Source: Bacillota bacterium (GTDB lineage Bacteria; Bacillota; Desulfotomaculia; Desulfotomaculales; Pelotomaculaceae). Taken from it: a stretch of DNA of 64,000 nucleotides. Position 1 is the stretch's first letter. Each line of letters opens with the position of its first letter. The notes beneath the pieces were generated by a model, which ran no database searches, had not been told where the DNA came from, and saw only the letters and a program-made list of their open reading frames with translations. The stretch spans positions 1 through 64,000 of the forward strand of contig JAKPTB010000036.1 of the NCBI GenBank assembly GCA_029555205.1. Reading direction: 5' to 3'. Of the stretch, positions 59,772 through 64,000 are shown piece by piece. The translations under genes were made by a program, and so were the position numbers.

Positions 59772-59942
59772 TTAAAAGCTCTCCCTGAAATAAAGGGCAT
59801 AAACCGCCAGGGCCATGGTAAAGGCAGCCAGCATAAAAATTCCAACGGCCCCCCGCCGGTACCCTTTTTTCAGGGCCCACTGCCCGTAGGTAAAGGTGTA
59901 GTAGCTGACGACCAGGGGAACAATGAGCAGGAACCATTTCAT
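59772..59942 (-). CDS. 56-aa two-TM protein, candidate D-subunit of a Ger receptor operon
   Basis: MKWFLLIVPLVVSYYTFTYGQWALKKGYRRGAVGIFMLAAFTMALAVYALYFRESF*; start overlaps the GerC stop; absent from ORF track. Confidence 0.75.
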   Translation of the reverse strand: MKWFLLIVPLVVSYYTFTYGQWALKKGYRRGAVGIFMLAAFTMALAVYALYFRESF

Positions 59943-61237
59943 CCCTGTCCTCCTCCTCTGACAGGCATGGTTTTTAACTGGAGCCCGGTTCTCCGGATCC
60001 GGCTGTGGACCGTCACATTCACTTCAGCCTCCGGGTAATGATCAAGCCAGCGGAATTCTTCCCAGGCTGATAATGTCCAGAAATGATGCTTGACCTTCTC
60101 GCCGAAACCGATGATGTCAGACCTGAACTCCTCCTGGGTGCGCCGGATTAATTCCTGGCATCCCCGCTGGATTTCAAGGGAAACGGCTTCCTCCAGAACA
60201 GCTTTATTTTCTTTAGTCTCATAGTCAATACCGCTCATAATCCCGATAATTTCCGGCTCCAGGTAGATCTCAACATCAATGGCCACATTCCCTTCCGGGT
60301 CAATCTCCGTCCTGATTTTTGGGCTGCGCGCCTGTTTTACCAAAAGTGCCACCACTTCCGGTTCGGCCGCCAGGGGATCCGCTACTGTCAGTTTACCCTC
60401 ACGGAATTTCCCCTGGAGCATCAGAAGGTATCTTGCCTCTTCCCCCCCTATGACGCCCACCATCCGATCCCCCCGGAACACCGCGTTTCCTATGATCTGC
60501 GCCGGATTCCCCCCTCTGACGGGCACCTCCCCGGCTTTGTAATCACCCAGGACATGTCTCCCGCCGTCCCCTGCCGCCGGTGCGGCAGTTCCCCGGCCGC
60601 CCTCCCGGATTGCCACCAGGGGGCTAGTCCCCTCCACTGAAAGGGCCTTTAACTCATTGTAAAAGTGCACAAGCAGGGTACTGGCGTAAAGACCGTGGTC
60701 CCCGCTAAGTTCCCTGATCAGCTCAAACTGTTTGGTGGGGCTTAGTTCCAGCAAAGGCTTGTTCTTTTCAATAAAATCCCTGGCGCTCCCCCTGCTGACC
60801 AGGACCAGGGCTGTTCCCCGCAGCTCGCGGTAGCGGAGCAGGGGAAGCAGCAGATCGTGCAGCCCTTCCCTGGCCAGTTCTTCCGAAATAATATAGGCTT
60901 TGGTGTGCAGAAGCGACAGCTTCCGGTCGACGCTGGTGTCGAATAAGTTCAGGGAGGGAATAACAGCGCTGCTTTCTACGCTCATGATCACCGTACTGCC
61001 AAGGCCTCCCTCACCGGCGCTGCCGCCGCCGGAAGCGCCGCCGGCGCCTGCCCCGGCTATGTTCTGGGGATTGGCAATGCTGATGGTTACCAGATACCTG
61101 TCCTGTTCCCCCCGGTCTATGCCGATGGACAATATATAGGCTACTTCGTCCGTCTCCCGGCTGCCCCAGCATCCGCCGGCTGTGAGCACAACCATCAATG
61201 TAAGAAGACAGAGGACCAGGATCCTAACTGCCGGCAC
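59939..61237 (-). CDS. Ger(x)C family spore germination lipoprotein
   Basis: LTAGGCWGSRETDEVAYILSIGIDRG lipobox and GerC pattern. Confidence 0.93.
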   Translation of the reverse strand: MPAVRILVLCLLTLMVVLTAGGCWGSRETDEVAYILSIGIDRGEQDRYLVTISIANPQNIAGAGAGGASGGGSAGEGGLGSTVIMSVESSAVIPSLNLFDTSVDRKLSLLHTKAYIISEELAREGLHDLLLPLLRYRELRGTALVLVSRGSARDFIEKNKPLLELSPTKQFELIRELSGDHGLYASTLLVHFYNELKALSVEGTSPLVAIREGGRGTAAPAAGDGGRHVLGDYKAGEVPVRGGNPAQIIGNAVFRGDRMVGVIGGEEARYLLMLQGKFREGKLTVADPLAAEPEVVALLVKQARSPKIRTEIDPEGNVAIDVEIYLEPEIIGIMSGIDYETKENKAVLEEAVSLEIQRGCQELIRRTQEEFRSDIIGFGEKVKHHFWTLSAWEEFRWLDHYPEAEVNVTVHSRIRRTGLQLKTMPVRGGGQG

Positions 61238-62285
61238 GTCGGCCCCTCCCCCTCAACCAGTAAAATGCCAGCACAAGGACCGGGATTAAATAGCTTGGAA
61301 CCAGGGCAAAGGGCCTCAGGAAAACTAAATCCAGCCTGACCGAAGCGGGCATATCCAGCGGCAGCAGGCTGAATATGAACATAACCAGGCCCAGGGGCCA
61401 GATCAGCGGACGATAATCCGGCAGCTTCAGCAACCTGGTCAGGGAAACCGTGGCCCCGTAAAGGGTGAGGGCGATCTTCAGGGCTCCCGCCACGCTCCAG
61501 ATGATTACAAAGACCGCATCAACCCGCTGAAAGAATCGGCCCAGATAGATCAGCCTGGCCAACTTGTAGAAAGGCAGGGTAAACTCGGTCAGGGATTGGT
61601 AATGAATGGTCATGGTCAAGGTTAACATAAGCGCCACCCCAAGCCCGTATGCTATCAGCATGGCCCGGAAGCCGATGCTGCGGAACTTCCCGGCTCCACC
61701 CATGGCCTGGACCAGCACCGCCGCCAGGATAATTTCAGTGACAGCGGCGGTGCTGAGGGAACCATTCCCAAAAACCCGGAGAGGTCCCGTGCCCAAAAGG
61801 GGAAAAAGGTTATCCAGGTCGTACTGGGGGATCATGGCCAGGAGGAGGAGGGCAATACCCCCCAGCACGTACAGGTAGGAAAGACGGGACGTCCGGGCCA
61901 GGGCCTCGATGCCCAGGTAGGCTCCTGCCAGGCCCATGGCCAGAAACGACACAGTGACAACGCTGACGGGTGTTTCGGGCAGGGCGGTAATAATCATGGC
62001 CTCGGCGAACTCCCTTGTAAACAGGGCACCTACGGCTAAAAAGAAGGAGACGGTAACAAGATTAAAAACCGTACCCAGCACCGGCCCGAAAACCTCTTCG
62101 GTAATTTCAATGATGGTTTTATCGGGATATTTATTTAAAATAACCGACATCACGTACACACCGGCCAGGGCTATGACCAGTCCTCCCGGCAGCGTCAGCC
62201 AGGCGGCTGTTCCCCCAATTTCAGCAAGACTTCTAGGGTACGGTAAAAAAAACCTGGCGATGTTGGAGATGGCCAGCAGGATCAC
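61224..62285 (-). CDS. GerAB-type endospore germination permease
   Basis: Multi-TM; between gerA- and gerC-type genes. Confidence 0.9.
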   Translation of the reverse strand: MILLAISNIARFFLPYPRSLAEIGGTAAWLTLPGGLVIALAGVYVMSVILNKYPDKTIIEITEEVFGPVLGTVFNLVTVSFFLAVGALFTREFAEAMIITALPETPVSVVTVSFLAMGLAGAYLGIEALARTSRLSYLYVLGGIALLLLAMIPQYDLDNLFPLLGTGPLRVFGNGSLSTAAVTEIILAAVLVQAMGGAGKFRSIGFRAMLIAYGLGVALMLTLTMTIHYQSLTEFTLPFYKLARLIYLGRFFQRVDAVFVIIWSVAGALKIALTLYGATVSLTRLLKLPDYRPLIWPLGLVMFIFSLLPLDMPASVRLDLVFLRPFALVPSYLIPVLVLAFYWLRGRGRRAGS

Positions 62286-62317
62286 TGCCTCTGCCGGTCC
62301 GAAACTGCCTTCTTTGA

Positions 62318-64000
62318 TTATCTTCGATCACCCCTGTCCTTCTTAAGCCAGGTCCTGGAGACTCTTGGCGCCCGGGTTACATCCTGGGGATTGACGTAAT
62401 CGGGGCGGCTTTCGTGAAAGAAAACCGGCAGCCGGGTGACTACATCAGCCCCGGCTGCCGTCCGGGGACCGGTTGGGACGAGATAGGGAACTCCGAAGGA
62501 CTTCAGATTCGCCGTCAGCAGGACCTGGATAAAAAGACCGATGGAAATCCCGAAAAAGCCCAGCGTGGCGCCCAGGGCAATGTAAATAAAGCGATAAATG
62601 CGCGTGGTAAAAGCCAGGGAATAGTAGGGAATGGCAAAGGAGGCCAGCCCTGTTACGGCCACAAGGATGACCAGGATGGGGCTGACGATGTTGGCCTGCA
62701 CAGCGGCCTGACCCAGGATCAGAGCGCCCACGATACCGATGGTGGTGCCCATTACGCCGGGTACGCGCAGCCCGGCCTCACGGATAAACTCCAGGGCAAA
62801 CTCCATCATCAGCACCTCCATGATCGAGGGAAAGGGTACCCTTTCCCGGTTTCCGGCAATGGCCAGGAGCAGTTCCGTGGGTAGCATTTCGTGATGGAAG
62901 AGGACCAGGGAAAGATATAACCCGGGCAGCAAAAAGGAAACCAGAAAGGAGAGAGCCCGAAGGTAACGGATATAGGTCCCGAACTGCCAGCGCCTGTATA
63001 CTTCTTCCCCTGTGTGAAGCTGTTCGTACATGGTGGAGGGAACAACCAGGATAAAGGGGCTCCCGTCCACAATGATGGCCACTTTCCCCTCTATGATCTT
63101 TGAGGCTACCCTGTCCGGGCGTTCCGTGGCCAGAGTGGTTGGGTTCAAACTGTACGGGTGGTCCTCGATGAACTGCTCCAGGACACCGCTGTCCGCAAGG
63201 TAGTCCACCTTGACGCCCTCAATGCGCCTTTTCACCTCGGCAACCAGATCCGGGTTGGCCAGGTCCCGCAGGTACATGACGGCAACGTAGGTCCTGACGC
63301 GGTTACCCACCGTCAGTATTTCCGTGGTGAGCTGCTCGCTTTTCAATATTTTCCTTATGAGGGACGTATTAGTGCGCAGGGTTTCCGTAAAGGCCTCCTG
63401 CGGCCCGTTAATTGTCTGCTCGCTCTGGGGTCTTTCAACAGTGCGGTGCTCCCAACCCTTGGTTTCCACCAGCAATGCCTGGCCACAGCCTTCCAGAAAA
63501 AGGGCCGTATCCCCATAGTTTACACCGTCTAAAACCTCACGAAAGCTGGTAGTCACCGAAACCTGGTTGCCGGGCATCAGGCTATCCTTAACCAGGTCAA
63601 CAAGTTTTACCCCGCCGGCCGGGGAAGCCTGCCCGGCAAAGGCCATCAAGGCCTGAAACAGGAGGTCCTGGACAACCTTGTCCGTCAGGCCGTCGACAAA
63701 AACAGCGAAGCACCGGACCGGGGGAACCGTATTTATTGTGAAATCCCTGATGATTACATCTTTATTGCCGGGCAAACCATATAACTGGCTGATGGACTTC
63801 CTGTTTTCCTCGAGGGAAGCACTGACCTGCCCGTCCTCTGCAGCCTTCTGGGCGCCGGTGCCGGAGGAGGGAACGGGCTTCCGGAAAGAACGGCGGCTTT
63901 TTCCTCTTTTGTTCTGGTCCGCAGTCCCTTCGTCCCCTTCGCCGGACACCTGATTCTGCCCGTCCTTCCCGGCCTGCTGCTCAACCTTCCCGTCCTCTTT
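62318..64000 (-). CDS. GerA-type spore germination protein; 5' end beyond window
   Basis: KVAIIVDGSPFILVVPSTMYEQLHTGEEVYRRWQFGTYIRYLR; frame open to base 64000 (KEDGKVEQQAGKDGQNQV...). Confidence 0.93.
   Translation of the reverse strand, partial: KEDGKVEQQAGKDGQNQVSGEGDEGTADQNKRGKSRRSFRKPVPSSGTGAQKAAEDGQVSASLEENRKSISQLYGLPGNKDVIIRDFTINTVPPVRCFAVFVDGLTDKVVQDLLFQALMAFAGQASPAGGVKLVDLVKDSLMPGNQVSVTTSFREVLDGVNYGDTALFLEGCGQALLVETKGWEHRTVERPQSEQTINGPQEAFTETLRTNTSLIRKILKSEQLTTEILTVGNRVRTYVAVMYLRDLANPDLVAEVKRRIEGVKVDYLADSGVLEQFIEDHPYSLNPTTLATERPDRVASKIIEGKVAIIVDGSPFILVVPSTMYEQLHTGEEVYRRWQFGTYIRYLRALSFLVSFLLPGLYLSLVLFHHEMLPTELLLAIAGNRERVPFPSIMEVLMMEFALEFIREAGLRVPGVMGTTIGIVGALILGQAAVQANIVSPILVILVAVTGLASFAIPYYSLAFTTRIYRFIYIALGATLGFFGISIGLFIQVLLTANLKSFGVPYLVPTGPRTAAGADVVTRLPVFFHESRPDYVNPQDVTRAPRVSRTWLKKDRGDRR

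Noticed and set aside
1-64000. tRNA/rRNA genes, transposases or integrases
   Set aside because: No cloverleaf-type or rRNA sequence recognised and no ORF with transposase/integrase motifs; absence is by eye only.

Overview
AT-rich to mid-GC Firmicutes-type chromosome; the many spore genes and the anaerobic metabolism suggest a Peptococcaceae-like anaerobe (inference). The left ~9 kb is an accessory region. It holds a compact ubiquitin-like conjugation operon on the minus strand (Ubl, E2-like, JAB peptidase, E1/ThiF). Divergent from it is an XRE-ImmA/IrrE + PIN module, separated by a possible structured RNA with an intrinsic terminator. GC-rich, gene-poor DNA with long inverted repeats lies on either side. 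From ~11 to 54 kb there is a large anaerobic catabolic region: two PaaK-like CoA ligases, two MBL hydrolases, SDR, acyl-CoA dehydrogenase with EtfBA, AOR with ferredoxin, two CoA-transferases, a three-subunit molybdenum hydroxylase, a DASS-type transporter, a LysR regulator, and maturation genes (NifS-like, XdhC-like, MocA, YqeC, YqeB, MoeA-like) typical of selenium-dependent molybdenum hydroxylase loci. The right end has RmuC, an acyl-CoA ligase and a gerA-type germination operon with an overlooked 56-aa two-TM ORF. Best hunt results: (1) the Ubl operon with its divergent ImmA/IrrE-PIN neighbour; (2) a ~45-bp sequence element repeated six times upstream of catabolic transcription units and of the LysR gene, with an LTTR-style T-N11-A palindrome; (3) the small ger ORF; (4) a permuted/duplicated XdhC; (5) a LysE-family gene with no canonical start codon. 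All calls come from reading the sequence and the supplied ORF translations; no database search was run.
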